Source: Acheta domesticus
Lineage: Eukaryota; Arthropoda; Insecta; Orthoptera; Gryllidae
Reading direction: 5' to 3'
NCBI GenBank assembly: GCA_031308135.1
Contig: JAHLJT010008756.1
Span: forward strand, 129,163,750-129,227,749
DNA length: 64,000 nt
Both the position numbers and the translations under genes were made by a program. Shown in pieces: positions 1-11,735 of the stretch; positions within the stretch are counted from its first letter, which is position 1, and the number at the start of each line of letters is the position of its first letter. The notes beneath the pieces were generated by a model. That model was not told where the DNA came from, did no database searches, and worked only from the letters and a program-made list of their open reading frames with translations.

Positions 1-198
1 ACTGGCAGGTCCTCTGCTGGGGCGGTGCCTCGATGGTGGGAGATACCTGGTTTGGGGAAAACCCCTAGTCGACGGTTGGTCATACAAGGGGGAAGATCAC
101 CGCCACCTCACGATAAAATGCATGCACTACACTTACGGGACTAATGACCTCAGTAGTTGACGCGCCTGGAATCATTAACAATCAATCAATCCAACTGT
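1..198 (+). repeat. SINE-A, 3' part
   Basis: Matches the 3' half of the SINE-A copies at 14109 and 42101: the GGTGGGAGATACCTGG block, GTCGACGGT, then ACGGGACTAATGACC, GTTGACGCGCC and an (ATCA)n tail ending near 198. Cut by the window edge. Confidence 0.75.
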
Positions 199-1174
199 CG
201 GCCCACGGTGCCACTTATTACGGCCCGCAAAGGTTATTAGTCAGTAATGAAAGCTCCTTTCATTCATGTCGGATGAGATCATTATCCGCCCAGCTCTCAC
301 ATCCTGCCGGGGACAAATCCCCTTTTAAAATAAAATTTGGTTAAGTTTAGATCTAAGTACTTTTTGTAGTTAATTCAGAAATTGAAAATCATCCCAATGT
401 TTTTCACTGCGTTTTGCATGATATCACGCAAAGTTCCATCCCCACCCCCCAATTAATGAAAATACGGCACGCAACCATATCAATGGTTTTTGTTGTGGCC
501 CTTGAAGCCTTGAAAGTTGGACACCCCTAGTATATAGTATAAGAGCGAGAGGACACTGCGAAAAATAGATCGTAGTAAACAAATTCGTCTTCGCTGCAAC
601 AGGTAGTTGTTGAAAACAAACAGCTGTTCGTTCACTTTGCTGAGATAACGTGGGCATTTATTGCATAACCGCTCATAATTCACTTAATTAGGAATAATTC
701 AGCAAATGTTTCCTTTTTTCTTACAAATACTTTCATTTCAACTATGCTAGCGTTGATGGTAGATATAATTTTTTTCTCAATGAAGGGTTTCTGTAGCTCA
801 AGAAAATGTGCCAACCGATTATTCTTCTCCTCCATATGTCGAACACTCATTTTTGGCTTTCAGTAAATAAACAATTAACTAGGACTTCCAAGATAGCGCA
901 GAAAATTGGTCGGCAATTTTCATGAAGGGTTAATGACACAAAGGGTTAGAGGCACAAAATATGTAAGACATGTCACGCTTATATCGTTTTCTATTTGTGT
1001 GGAATTTCGCCAAATTCTCTGTTGTCGAACAGATACAAAATGCTCAGCAAAGAAATATTATTTCCTCATTATAATTGCTGTATCATATTTTTTGGCCGTT
1101 TAATTTGTCCTCAAGAAATTATTGTTTAACTTAATATCACTCAGTATAATATCACACTTAGCTTATATGCCTAT
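199..1174. other. no recognised feature
   Basis: AT-rich sequence with only short random open frames and no splice-supported or domain-bearing frame. It lies 3' of LRR exon 2, probably in intron 2. Confidence 0.4.
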
Positions 1175-1560
1175 AACATTGTTTATTTATTATTTTTATT
1201 TACTTAACTTCAAAAAACTGTATTTAGAATACTGTGTGGAGAAGTGCAATCTATGAACGATTTGTTGAGATCTGGGATCTCTGTCGTAACTAACGTATAT
1301 ATTAAGTTGAATTATAAGTACAGGTAGAAAGAGCGTTTTTAGCAAGAATTTGTAAGAAAATATTCATTCCCATGCAATAAAAACTATTTGCAAAGGCAAA
1401 CCAGATACATGTTTGACCCATTGTCCTTTATCACGCCCGCATTCGCCTCCGAGCTCAAGAAAAAGTGCACAGATTGTGAAGATTTATGTCGCAGCATTTG
1501 CTCAAACGTTTTGCTCAGCTTAACTCGATGAAAAACCCGGATCAAGGTGTATTAAACTTA
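1175..1560 (-). repeat. degenerate LINE 3' UTR copy
   Basis: Collinear with 61470-61920, the 3' UTR of the LINE at the right edge. Shared blocks are the TTTATTT tail, GGAGAAGTG, a segment around AAAATATTC, AGCATTTGCTCAA, and GATGAAAAACCCGGATCAAGG versus GACGAAAAACCTGATCGAG. Diverged and 5'-truncated. Confidence 0.55.
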
Positions 1561-2169
1561 GTATCACAGAGCAGGCGAGGGAGTTCTGCAACAGCACAAG
1601 ACCTCCATAATTGTCCTCCAGGGGCTGCTAATACCGATAATGATTAATAAGGAAATGATATTGATTTTAGAATATATTGAATATCTGAGAAGAGAAATGG
1701 TACGAACTTTGCTTCAGTTTCAAGAAAACCATTCCCCCTCGTGCGTCAATGCTACAGGGATCAAACAATTCAAGGAAGAGGTCTTGTGTGATTGCTGCAA
1801 TGGATTGAGAAATTCTTTCATGAAATCAAATCAAATGTGGAACGATTAAGATTCTTTAAACATAATGGTTCACTGTGCGCCAATTTCAGTTTTAGGAAAC
1901 ATTGAATTAGTGCGAAAAAACACCGTACTCGCAGAAATTGATATTACATTTGCGAAGAAAATTTGAAAAAAGTCAAGGCTGATGTTAGTGTAATGAATAC
2001 ATGCGAAAGTCATGACAGATGACAACAAACCTAAGAGAAAAGTAATATACAAAAAAATGTATCATCCACGCATGTTACTTATGTATACTTTGTGCGTTAG
2101 TAAAAATTACACAAATCCTAGAAAATAAAATTTTCTAATTTCTAATTTTGTACTTGGGTTTTGGCTCAC
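1561..2169. other. no recognised feature (start of LRR intron 2)
   Basis: Sequence following the GTGAGCC donor of exon 2. AT-rich; no LRR-like frame was seen on the minus strand. Confidence 0.4.
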
Positions 2170-2351
2170 CTTAAATTGTCGTGGTTGAGCATGAGTGTGT
2201 GAATTGAGAGGCCTAGCTGCTGGAAGGTGTGCGCCGGGAGATCGTGCAGTTCCGAATACGCCACTCGGAGCGCCACATCCGTCTCCGGTGGGAAGCGGCC
2301 CGCCAGCGCCGCCAGCACTGCACTCAGCCCCGCCACGCGCTCGCACGCCAC
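2170..2351 (-). CDS. coding exon 2 of the same LRR protein (end of LRRNT and first leucine-rich repeat)
   Basis: The exon is 182 bp: 60 codons plus two bases, with acceptor GTTGCAG before it and donor GTGAGCC after AATTTAAG. It enters in phase 0, matching exon 1, and leaves in phase 2, typical of LRR genes. It continues the protein at residue 49 with VACE, whose Cys51 completes the N-cap pattern C27, C36, C38, C51. About 25 residues further on, LRVAYSELHDLP, HTFQQLGL and LMLNHDNL follow the LxxLxLxxNxL leucine-repeat spacing. Codons are GC-rich, unlike the AT-rich surroundings. The acceptor lies against an array of near-copies of itself (2352-3410), and its polypyrimidine tract is poor (G-rich). 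I do not recognise the orthologue. No exon 3 was found between 1 and 2169. Confidence 0.8.
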
Positions 2352-3410
2352 CTGCAACGCCCACCAGAGCTCCTTCAGCACCCACACTCACTCACTAGCA
2401 AACCACCTGCAACGCCCACACCAGGCCATTCAGCTCCGCCACGCGCTCGCACGCCACCTGCAACGCCCACCAGAGCTCCTTCAGCACTCACACTCACAAC
2501 CAAACCACCTGCAACGCCCACGCCAGGCCACTCAGCCCCGCCACGCGCTCGCACGCCACCTGCAACGCCCACGCCAGTGAGTGAGAGTGCTCCTCCAGCA
2601 CTCTCACTCACTCGCAAACCATCTGCAACGCCCACGCCAGACCATTCAGCCCACCACGCTCTCGCACGCCACCTGCAACGCCCACAAGTGCTCCTTCATC
2701 ACTCACACTCACTCACAAGCCACCTGCAACGCCCACGCCAGGCCATTCAGCCCCGCCACGCGCTCGCACGCCACCTGCAACGCCCACCAGTGCTCCTTCA
2801 GCACTCACACTCACTCACAAACCACCTGCAACGCCCACGCCAGGCCATTCAGCCCCGCCACGCGCTCGCACGCCACCTGCAACGCCCACCAGTGCTCCTT
2901 CAGCACTCACACTCACTCACAAACCACCTGCAACGCCCACGCCAGGCCATTCAGCCCCGCCACGCGCTCGTACGCCACCTGCAACGCCCACAAGTGCTCC
3001 TTCATCACTCACACTCACTCACAAGCCACCTGCAACGCCCACGCCAGGCCATTCAGCCCCGCCACGCGCTCGCACGCCACCTGCAACGCCCACCAGTGCT
3101 CCTTCAGCACTCACACTCACTCACAAACCACCTGCAACGCCCACGCCAGGCCATTCAGCCCCGCCACGCGCTCGTACGCCACCTGCAATGCCCACCAGAG
3201 CTCCTTCAGCACTCACACTCACTCAAGCAAACCATCCGCAACGCCCACGCCAGGCCATTCAGCCCACCACGCTCTCGCACGCCACCTGCAACACCCACAA
3301 GTGCTCCTTCAGCACTCACACTCACTCACAAGCAAACCACCTGCAACACCCACGCCAGGCCGTTCAGCCCGCCACGCTCTCGCACGCCACCTGCAACACT
3401 ACCACACAGT
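2352..3410 (-). repeat. minisatellite of exon-start and splice-acceptor copies (51/102-bp unit)
   Basis: TTGCAGGTGG recurs about every 51 bp (for example 2407, 2458, 2509, 2723, 2774, 2825, 2928). Two alternating 51-bp variants form a 102-bp higher-order unit. In minus orientation one variant carries GTGGCGTGCGAGCGCGTGG, the same start as exon 2, then GCGGGGCTGA, and ends in a new GCGTTGCAG. The other variant reads GTGGTTTGTGAGTGAG, which has in-frame TGA stops and GTGAGT donor-like sequence. Because the unit is a multiple of 3, long open frames appear on the plus strand; these are artefacts. The distal end near 3390 retains a TGTTGCAG acceptor. Confidence 0.85.
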
Positions 3411-3479
3411 ACCTACACTACTACCCTACCGCACACGAAAGGGGATCACGAAAGGGCATTAGTTGTGAACTAAAAGATT

Positions 3480-3672
3480 TTCTCGGCAGGAGCTGTGCCC
3501 CGATAGTGGAGATTCGTGGAGAAGGAAATCTCCGACAATCCGACGTATTGGTCGGCGCCGGATCTCCCCTCCAGCTGAGAAACATCACCGCTACCTCCCG
3601 AGATGAAATATAAACTACATAACGCCGCCAATGACAATAGCCGCTGATGTGCCCAGAAACAATTAATCAATC
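3480..3672 (+). repeat. SINE-A, old 3' fragment
   Basis: Diverged copy of the SINE-A distal half: GGTCGGCGCCGGATCTC, a CACCGCTACCTCCCGAGA segment, and a closing AATTAATCAATC tail. Confidence 0.6.
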
Positions 3673-4254
3673 GTTAATGCACAGAAGCATTGGTCGGTGA
3701 CTCGCATTTCTATGATTGATGAACCTCCATCCTTTCCTTCTCTGGGACATTTTACTTGTTGGAGCAGCTCTGAGGGCAGTTGCAACCCTCAACGCCCCCC
3801 CCTCGCACCACGAAGGCTCCAAGCCAACAATCGCCCTCACGTGGGGGAGGCCAAATTGTGTGGGGTAGTTCCTTGGCGAGAAGAAGGAAATGGGCTGACT
3901 TGAATATAGGTCAATGTCGAGAGTTGGTTAGTGTGACGTCATGGGTACTCACAGCGAACACAGACACGAGCTTGCATTTATAAAGTTATATTTACAAAAC
4001 AACTATGTACATTTATATGGTTACATTTTATACAATAGCTCTGATAGATCTTCTACTATTCCCTGATCGCGGGAGCGATCCCAAATCCTATTGAGAATCG
4101 GTTTAACCAGTGGCACTCGCCAAATTCGAAGCACGCACAAAGCCAAACTTCCGTGACCGGATGACACACTCGGACACAAAGTCCTTATAGGCGCTTTCCC
4201 ATGTTGGTACATTTACCCGGCAGTACCTGGTTAGTACATTATTCCCAGCAGTCC

Positions 4255-4484
4255 CATGTTAGTACATTTACTGCATGTAAAAGATCCTCAAGCCTAAAAG
4301 ACGCCTCTGAGCTAAATTCAAAATCGTCTGTTTCGTCGCCCCAGATAATACCTCCTTTCTCCGCTAAGTGAAAGGAGCGTAGCGAAATTTGCGTGCTCAG
4401 ACGGAAGAGCAGGCCTCATGGCCTGAGTCTCACCACGTAAAATAAAGCAATTCAATTCAAAAAATTTCAATTCAATTCAATGTT
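4255..4484 (+). repeat. dispersed repeat F (LINE- or SINE-tail-like)
   Basis: Shares GCATGTAAAAGATCCTCAAG, GAAAGGAGCGTAGCGAAATT and GGCCTCATGGCCTGAG with copies at 11447 and 24833 (reverse). Ends CACGTAAAATAAAGC followed by (AATTC)n, a retroposon-type 3' tail. Confidence 0.6.
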
Positions 4485-5124
4485 TCAACGGGGTACCGAT
4501 TCCTTCGGCGTTTTGTCTTTAATGGGGGAACCAAGAAACTTATCCAATATCTAGGATATTATGTTTGATTGTAGCCAATACGCAAGGTTCAAACTACAGC
4601 GCAACCACCCACCGTGATGCCGTAGGTTGAATGTGCATCACGCACGTAATAGGAGAATTAATTGCTAGAATTTCGAGAATTGCATTTAGGCTACTATTCT
4701 TGTACACATTACAGTCTCGCTGACTTAATTTCTGGCGTTCTATGAAATATTTTGTTAAGCATTAAATTGAGCAATTTTTTCTTGTGTTTTGTTACTCAAA
4801 GAGCAATATTAAATCTCAAAGAAGTTTAAACTATCCTCTAGTCGTTGCTTCATACCTTAACCGTTTGGTTAAGATAACTACAGGAACACAAACCATTTTT
4901 CGAAAAGAAAGAGATCAAAATTCGCCGTTTCTTACTGGTGGGGGTGTGGGGATAGCTGACTAGTCTAGCGGTTGAACTTAACGTTATTCAAATTCCTTTT
5001 ATAACAAAGATCTTACAGAGGTCTGCAGAATGACAAACTGAAGACTTCATTAGGAGGAATTCAATTTTCACGATTCTTTGGCTATGGCGGTCTCAGTACT
5101 ACGATTGCCATTTCTTTTCTATCA
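4485..5124. other. no recognised feature
   Basis: Intron sequence of low complexity and no clear repeat structure; nothing coding was recognised. Confidence 0.35.
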
Positions 5125-5285
5125 GATTGAAATTGTCAAGCTGTAACCGTGGGTTGGACTCATCTCTGTGCTTGTTTGACTTCTCCAAGGCCTTTGACAC
5201 TTTGAATCACTCTTGTATCTTGCACACGTTGCACAAATTGAAGTTTTCGTTATCTACGATTAGTTGGAACAAAGGTAAAAATTTC
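5125..5285 (+). pseudogene. LINE reverse-transcriptase fragment
   Basis: The short frame reads GLDSSLCLFDFSKAFDTLNH, the RT motif LDLSKAFDxxxH that contains the first catalytic Asp of non-LTR reverse transcriptases. It is the same motif as in the right-edge LINE (FLDLSKAFDVIDH). Only about 50 codons survive, ending in a stop; a dead fragment. Confidence 0.6.
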
Positions 5286-7264
5286 GAAAGCGACGTAAGA
5301 AATAAATAGAGTATGATTAAAATAATAAATTAAGATGAATTACCTATTTTCATGTTGATAAACACCCATAGAAACAGTGCTCTCAAAGACAAAGCTCTGA
5401 TACTTGCAAACTGCAATAAGTGGTCTGCCGGGGTAGAATGTATACGTTTTTTTTCTTCAAAAGGAACAGGGGCTCAGGAGGACATCGTCTAAGTGACTTT
5501 GCGCAAATCGTTCTCATTTTTTAAAACATTTTAACCGCAAGAAATTAAAAGGTTTGTCGGGCAATCGTGGGTGGGAGATTTTGCGGAGAAAGATGCTTCC
5601 AAACCAGTCGCGTTAATAGTAGTACACGTAAGTTGCGCAGTTTAAGCCCACAAATATTGTAACGAGTACGGCGATGATCTTCAAATTTGATATCGCACTA
5701 AGAGGTCCATCTTTTTCACTCACACTTGGTAAGACTGACTATTATTTAAAAACTATTATAAGTGCGTCGAATTAAAGTACTTTTGATTTTTTTGTTCAGA
5801 AGTGCGTGTGTGGCAAAGTTTTAAGACAAATAATAATTCTTACTTTTGATGAATATAAAATATTTTTGGTAAACTTTTTCTTAAACTTTGGTAAAAACTT
5901 TACAAGTCGTCTCCCAGATATCTCTCACTTGGGATTTTTAATTCAGATCTCGCTCCACCACATCTTTTGTTACGTTGCTCTTTCCATATTTTAATCTGAT
6001 AAACTCTCGAATTCCATAAGTTGAAATTTGTTATTAATTAGTGGAATTCTGATATAAGACAATCCGTTCCATTAGGAGAATTACTTGATGCCCCAATTTC
6101 CAAAACACACAGTTATGGACATTTTCTTTTCATAAGAGACCTGCTTAAATGAACTTTCCACCTACGGTAGACCGAATATTAGTTGCAGGTAAGTTTTTCT
6201 CTCAAGTACATAAGTTATAAGTCGAAAAGATCATTTCACGAACACGAAATACCCTTCCACAAATAATTGAACGCCTTTACACGTGTGTGAAAGCAGAAAA
6301 TCTTCTGCCCATTCCCTATGTATTGTTTTGCTCTAAGAGAAACTCCGTCGAGAGCTCATTCGTGCTAATGTCCTTATCGTGATAAGGCGAGCGAGAACAA
6401 TCTGAGCTGTGCAGTATTTGACAAGGAGTATGGCTCATCATCTTTGCGCGTTGTGTACTTTGCGAGCTATTCACCATCGAGGTGATAATGGCGTTGATCG
6501 CCTGTTGAATAGTACTCAGTTTGTGCGGAAGGCAAGGTCTCAATTTAGAGAGACTTAATTTTTTTAGGAAACGAAGTGCGATCACCCAGAAAAATGAAGT
6601 TTACTAATATCCTAAAATATTGACATCATTCATTAAGATTAAAACATTAAAACGGATCAGTATCTAAATTGAAGATGTAATACTAATTTATATCAGAACT
6701 AGTGTCTTACAGTAGCAAAAAAAGAACGCTAAATAAAACCAAACAAAATGGTTTTCCAAAACGTAGACCGCACACCGCTCCGGAGCAACAAATAAAATAC
6801 TCTCGTACCACACTGCAACAAATTAAATATTTTAACAAAAGCAGCCTTCACGAATACTGCAATAACTTAGCTTATATACAGAACAAAAGTTCTTTACATA
6901 CCAATAATATTCCAAAAATTACCATTCCAAAACACAACACGTGAATAGCAAATATTTAATGGCAGACTGTCACTTCCTTGGAGCCTTGTTGACGCATGAC
7001 GCCAGTAGTGTCGTAGGCATTGACGCAATGAGTATGAGAATTCAGTAAGAGAGTAGGCGGAATAACGCACTCAAATGTTTGTTTTTCAGTCCAAATCGAA
7101 ACTGTTGCGTGCTTCTTGTATTTTCCCCAAGTTCCTGGTTATCTAACGAAACAGTAGGTGCTTCTTAGTTGATCGGAGACTACGTAGTTTTCTTTCAATT
7201 TCTATGCACATTGGAAATTAGTGATATATATTTTACACATATGTGGGCGTCCGCCTTTAACAGG
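5286..7264. other. no recognised feature
   Basis: AT-rich intron sequence. Short frames such as the 80-codon Asn/Lys-rich one at 6702-6944 are compositional. No terminal repeats or homopolymer tail seen. Confidence 0.35.
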
Positions 7265-8385
7265 AATGAGTGGTGCTATAAAAGTACAGACTTTCTCGCA
7301 TTATTTTTAAATTTGCCATTTCCCAAAATTCAGATAGTTTAATGAAAACGAGACCCGCGCCATTCCTTTAACCGCCCCTTCTAATAGGGGTAAAAACATT
7401 GAAGAAACATTTGGAACGGTTCTGAGAAAATACTTTTTTTCGAAATTTCCTAAATTTCAAACACAAATTACGCATAATATACCAGTTTTCCCAAAAAATT
7501 GTGATCGTTTTTTAAGAGCTTAATTTTTACAACAGACTTTGTCAGAGTCAAAAATATCTATCTTAAATTTTGTAGTTTTGAAATGTTTAACTATTTGCAA
7601 TTTTCCAAAAACGAGAAGTTCGCTTTTTCGACTAGCACCATACATTTTACCGTCCTTTGGTACATGTGAGGAGAAAATTTAAAAATATTGGAGCGTTTTT
7701 TGAATAAAAAATGTAAAAAAAATTGTCTATATTTTGCGCAAAATTACATGAAAACTACTTACATTTTTGAAAAATCGAACACGTATTTCGTATTTCAACA
7801 TATATCTTTAAAGAACAGATTTAATTAAGAAAAAATCTCTATCTTCAATGTTATAGTTGTAGGAAGGCCCCCACAGACACACACATACACACAAATTGCA
7901 CATTTGCAATTTTCGAAAAATCAGGAATTTCAACGAACATGAGAACTGCAATATTCTCTTAATCGTCCTTTACAATATCCGAGGATAAAGTTTAATAAAA
8001 CAATTTGGAGTCTTTTTGAGAAGATTTTGAAAATATTTTTTGATATTTCATGTAAAGTACCCCAAAAAATCATAATATTCGTTTCAAACTCAGAGGTCCT
8101 CGATTTAGTTCAGATCGAGGAATATCTGTTTTGGAGAAACAATTTAGTGACACGGACTGACTTTTTGCCGTCAATTGATTTTGCAGGGACCCACAAAACA
8201 TTAATTCTGGCTACACCACGTATTAGAGGAAATAATTTACTACATTTAGCAACAGGATTTATTCACTTTTTCGTTACCAGGATCTGGCAATAAAAGTTTT
8301 TCTACCAAAAATTTGCCGTTTTCCGATGCATTTTACATAACTTTCTCTTATGTGTGAGAAAGTGCGAGAAAGTAATAATCAACAT
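7265..8385 (+). mobile_element. repeat family E (non-autonomous DNA-transposon-like), copy 1
   Basis: Starts GTGGTGCTATAAAAGTACAG with ACTTTCTCGCATTATTTT, and ends TAACTTTCTCTTA followed by GAGAAAGTGCGAGAAAGTA, so the termini are inverted (TACTTTCTCGCA). The distal part holds TTTTTGCCGTCAATTGATTTT and TTTTTCGTTACCAGGATCTG, shared with 27930, 40450, 51640 and 52258. Confidence 0.5.
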
Positions 8386-8919
8386 CCCAAATATCTCTGA
8401 TAACACGATGTTTGTTGCGGATATTATTATTACCATTATTATGGTTTTAGTTATTATTCATGCTGTGTTTCACGATCATCATTAGCAAACCATATCGTTG
8501 CTCTTGGTTTTTGGTCCAGAAATCAAACAATTACATGTTTGTCGACGTTTTTTTCTCCATCTTCAGAGCTGAATTCATCACAACACGGTTAGAAACTATA
8601 CATATAGCACAATACCTATTACACATTCAATGGAATCACATACATACAAAAATTAAAAATAAGCAACGCAAAAGGAAATACCTTATTACGGTGAAGAAAA
8701 TTATATTAACATAATAATAAACTTAATAACCTACCTCACATGAACTAGCATGATAACACATTCACCACAGACCTCATGATCCCAACTGAAGATGTTCCAA
8801 TGTATATTGGAACCCACTTATGTGTTCTTCAGTCTCCATGTTTGCTGGGCAAACATGGCAGTTATCATTTTCAACTTCCGTGCTTACTATGTATTTTCTG
8901 TAATCTTTAGTCGCGATTA
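8386..8919. other. no recognised feature
   Basis: AT-rich; small ATT-type simple repeats near 8425-8460; no family match found. Confidence 0.35.
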
Positions 8920-9293
8920 CATTATCTTTATTATTATTGTTATTATAAATATTATTTATTTCCCTAATTCACAACTAAAGGTTTTAGGTTACGATTGATT
9001 ACAAAAGCTACTCCTGCAAAAATTACAATATATATTCACGAAAATAATAATTAATTACGAACGCAAACAGCTTCCTATAAGGAGCGGATTAGTGACTGTC
9101 GTTGCCTCTACACTTCTTTGAGCAAAATACCGGCTGTTCCAAATAGGGCTTTGTCTTGTACTTCCCAATATTTTCAGTGACCTGGCAGTTTGAACAAGAT
9201 CTTGCATAAACGTCGTGGTTGAAGTTCCAAAGCCCGATATCTCTCGAGACGACCTGACTCTGGCAACACAGGTCCCTCCACATTCGGCATCTA
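8920..9293 (-). mobile_element. Dong-like (R4 clade) retrotransposon, 3' fragment a
   Basis: Diverged copy of the 3' end seen intact at 9294-10082 (GGGCTGTTCCAAATA and CCACATTCGGC equivalents on the plus strand). It is 5'-truncated at about 9293 and flanked on both sides by TAA/ATT repeats. Confidence 0.6.
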
Positions 9294-10082
9294 CTATTAT
9301 TATTACTATTATTATTATTATTATTATTAGTATTAGTATTCCTCTAAATCACGACTAAAGATGTTATGTGTCGGCTGAATATAAAATCTATTCCAGGTTG
9401 CAACCAGCTACCTAAGGAGTAGATCTAGGGACTGTCGGTGCCTCTACAATACTTTGCGCAAAATGTGGGCTGTTCCAAATAAAGCGATTTCTTGCACTTC
9501 CCAGTCTTTTGAATTACCTGGGAGTTTAGATAAGTTCTTACACAAATTTTGCGGAACAAATCCCAGAGCCCCGATAACTATCGGGACGACCTGTGCTTTT
9601 ACGCCCCACATTCGGCTGATCTCGATTTCCAAACTCTTGTATTTAAGACGTTTCTCTGCCTCCTTGGTAACGACGTTTTGATCGCAAGGTATAGCAACAT
9701 CGACAAGTAAACACGATTTGTTCTCCAAATCCCGGATGACTATATCCGGTTTGTTTGCCACTATCGTGCGATCAGTTTGAATTTGTTGGTCGTACAATAT
9801 CGTACACAATCCAACAGACGTCACCGGTTTCGGTGAGTGTTCGTACCACTTGGCGCATGTGTTCGGAACTTCGAGGGCGGTACAGATCTGCCAGTGGAGG
9901 TAGCTACATCTATCGTGTCTTTTCAAGTACTCGGTCTTTGCTAGGATTGAACAAGCTGAGACAATATGATCAATGGTTTCTACGTGTTCCTGAGAAATGC
10001 GGCATTTGTCATCTTGGGAAATTTTGAGAACCGCTTTATCATAATGTCGTGTTCTCAACGCCTGATCTTGGGCAGCTTGTTG
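9294..10082 (-). mobile_element. Dong-like (R4 clade) retrotransposon, 3' fragment b with ORF C-terminus
   Basis: Minus-strand frame 10058-9444 (204 codons). A CCHC-type finger (KCR followed by the degenerate S of a CxxC pair, then HVETIDHIVSAC) comes first. After it is a restriction-like endonuclease signature: KPDIVIRD, then LLVDVAIPCDQN, then KEAEKRLKYKSLEIE. That is the PD...D...K arrangement of R2/R4-group elements. The coding part ends FGTAHILRKVL, followed by a short 3' UTR and a (TAA)n tail at 9294-9345. The 5' end is truncated at about 10075, where the tail of the next copy begins. One zinc cysteine is lost, so the fragment is inactive. Confidence 0.8.
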
Positions 10083-10837
10083 TTATTATTATTATTATTA
10101 CTACTACTACTATTATTATTATTATTCCTCTAATTCACGACTAGATATGTTATGAGTCGGTTGATTATAAAGTCTACTCCGCGATGCAACCAGCTTCCTA
10201 TGGAGTAGATCTAGGGACCATCTGTACGTCTACAATAATTTGCGCAAAACGTGGGCTGTTCCAAATAAAGCAATTTCTTGCACTTACCCGTCTTTGAAAT
10301 GACTTGGGAGTTTAGCCAAGTTCTTTCATAAATTTTTTTTATCAAATCCCGGAGCTCCGATAACTATCGAAACGACTCACATTATAATTTTACGCCCCAT
10401 ATTTGGCTGATCTCGATTTACAAACTCTTGTATTCAAGATGTTTCACTGCCTCCTTGGTTAAGACGCTTTGATCGCAAGGTAAAAAAACATATACAAGTA
10501 GACACAATTTTTTCTCCAAATACCGGATAACAATATCCGTTTTTTTTTCTGCAATCGAGCGATCCGTTTGAATTTGTCGGTCGTACAATATCGTACACAA
10601 TCCAACAGACGTCACCGGTTTCGGTGAGTGTTCGTACCACTTGGGGCATGTGTTTGGAACTTCGAGAGCGGTACAGATCTGCCAGTGGAGGTAACTACAC
10701 AACCTGTCATGTATTTTCAAGTATTCGTTCTTTGCTAGGGTTGGACAAGCTGAGACAATAAGATCAATGGTTTCTACGTGTTCCTGGCAAATGCGGCATT
10801 TATCATCTTGGGAAATTTTGAGAACCGCTTTTTCATA
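10083..10837 (-). mobile_element. Dong-like (R4 clade) retrotransposon, 3' fragment c
   Basis: Same region as fragment b with intact CRICQEHVETIDLIVSAC finger spacing, but a decayed endonuclease (KTDIVIRY, LLVYVFLPCDQS): both the PD and the second catalytic Asp are changed. The 3' tail is a TTA/CTA run at 10083-10128; the 5' end abuts TAA repeats at 10838. Confidence 0.75.
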
Positions 10838-10855
10838 ATAATAATAATAATAATA

Positions 10856-10894
<39 letters not shown>

Positions 10895-10906
10895 ATTATT
10901 ATTTTG
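10838..10906. repeat. (TAA)n/(TTA)n microsatellite
   Basis: An AATAAT run turns into an ATTATT run; it bounds the 5' end of Dong-like fragment c. Confidence 0.9.
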
Positions 10907-11446
10907 GGCTCTGTAAGGATCATAGATGTGAGATGTGTTAGATAAGTAGATGTATCGTAGTTTTGCATACGCTTCTACCTCGGCAGCCTTTCGCAGAGTA
11001 TTCGGCCATCCGTCAAGAGCGAAATTACCTCGCCCTTCCACGTGCACGGGACGTCGCGAAGGTACTTTCCCTTTCCTGGGGCAGCCTGCAGAGAGCGTGG
11101 AAACGGCACGCGATTGTCCCGCGTATTAAGCGAACGGCCCAGGCGCAGGAGTGCTGCCTGCCAACAGGGCCAAGAGTTTCTCAGTGTTCTAGCACGCTTG
11201 CTGACACGCTTCTAGCACGCTTGTACGATGTTAATAATTGCCCAATAACAAGTGATGTTTTTAAAACTGAAGAAGAAACCTCTATTTGGGGGAGGTATTA
11301 TTTAGATTAGAATTAGGAATCGCTGTTTATTAATTCGCAACTAAGTTGTAAGTGAAAAGCCTTAAAAACGAAGAACTAACAACACTTTTATTATGAGATT
11401 CAATAATACAAAAATTATTGACTCCATTTATAGAGTCGAAAAACTG
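10907..11446. other. no recognised feature; GC-richer patch 10970-11240
   Basis: A 115-codon plus-strand frame (10963-11310) covers the GC-richer patch but shows no domain or splice support. A short repeat TTCTAGCACGCTTG occurs near 11187-11222. Confidence 0.35.
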
Positions 11447-11735
11447 CCGTTTAGTAAATTAATTGATGCCTTATTTTACGTGGCGGGACTCAGGCCATGA
11501 GGCCTGCTCTTCCGTCTGACCACGCAAATTTCGCTGCGCTCCTTTCATCTAGCAGAAAAAGGAGGTATTGCTCGGGCGATGAAACAGGCGATTTGAACTT
11601 AGGTCAGAGGCTCCATTTGGGCTTGAGGATCTTTTTCATGCAGTAAATCTACTACATTGAACAGCTGGCTTTACTTTCCCTCCGAAGGAATGCGTACGAA
11701 AGATTTTTTCGCACTTCAAAATTCACGGCTTCGAT
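11447..11735 (-). repeat. dispersed repeat F, copy 2
   Basis: Reverse orientation: TTATTTTACGTGGCGGGACTC, CAGGCCATGAGGCCTGCTC, GAGGATCTTTTTCATGCAGT. Continues past the end of copy 1 into CTTTACTTTCCCTCCGAAGG. Confidence 0.6.

Noticed and set aside
2229..3473. 414-codon plus-strand frame and overlapping frames rich in HALARHLQRP
   Set aside because: Product of a 51/102-bp tandem repeat divisible by three. The sequence is explained by exon-derived repeats on the other strand.
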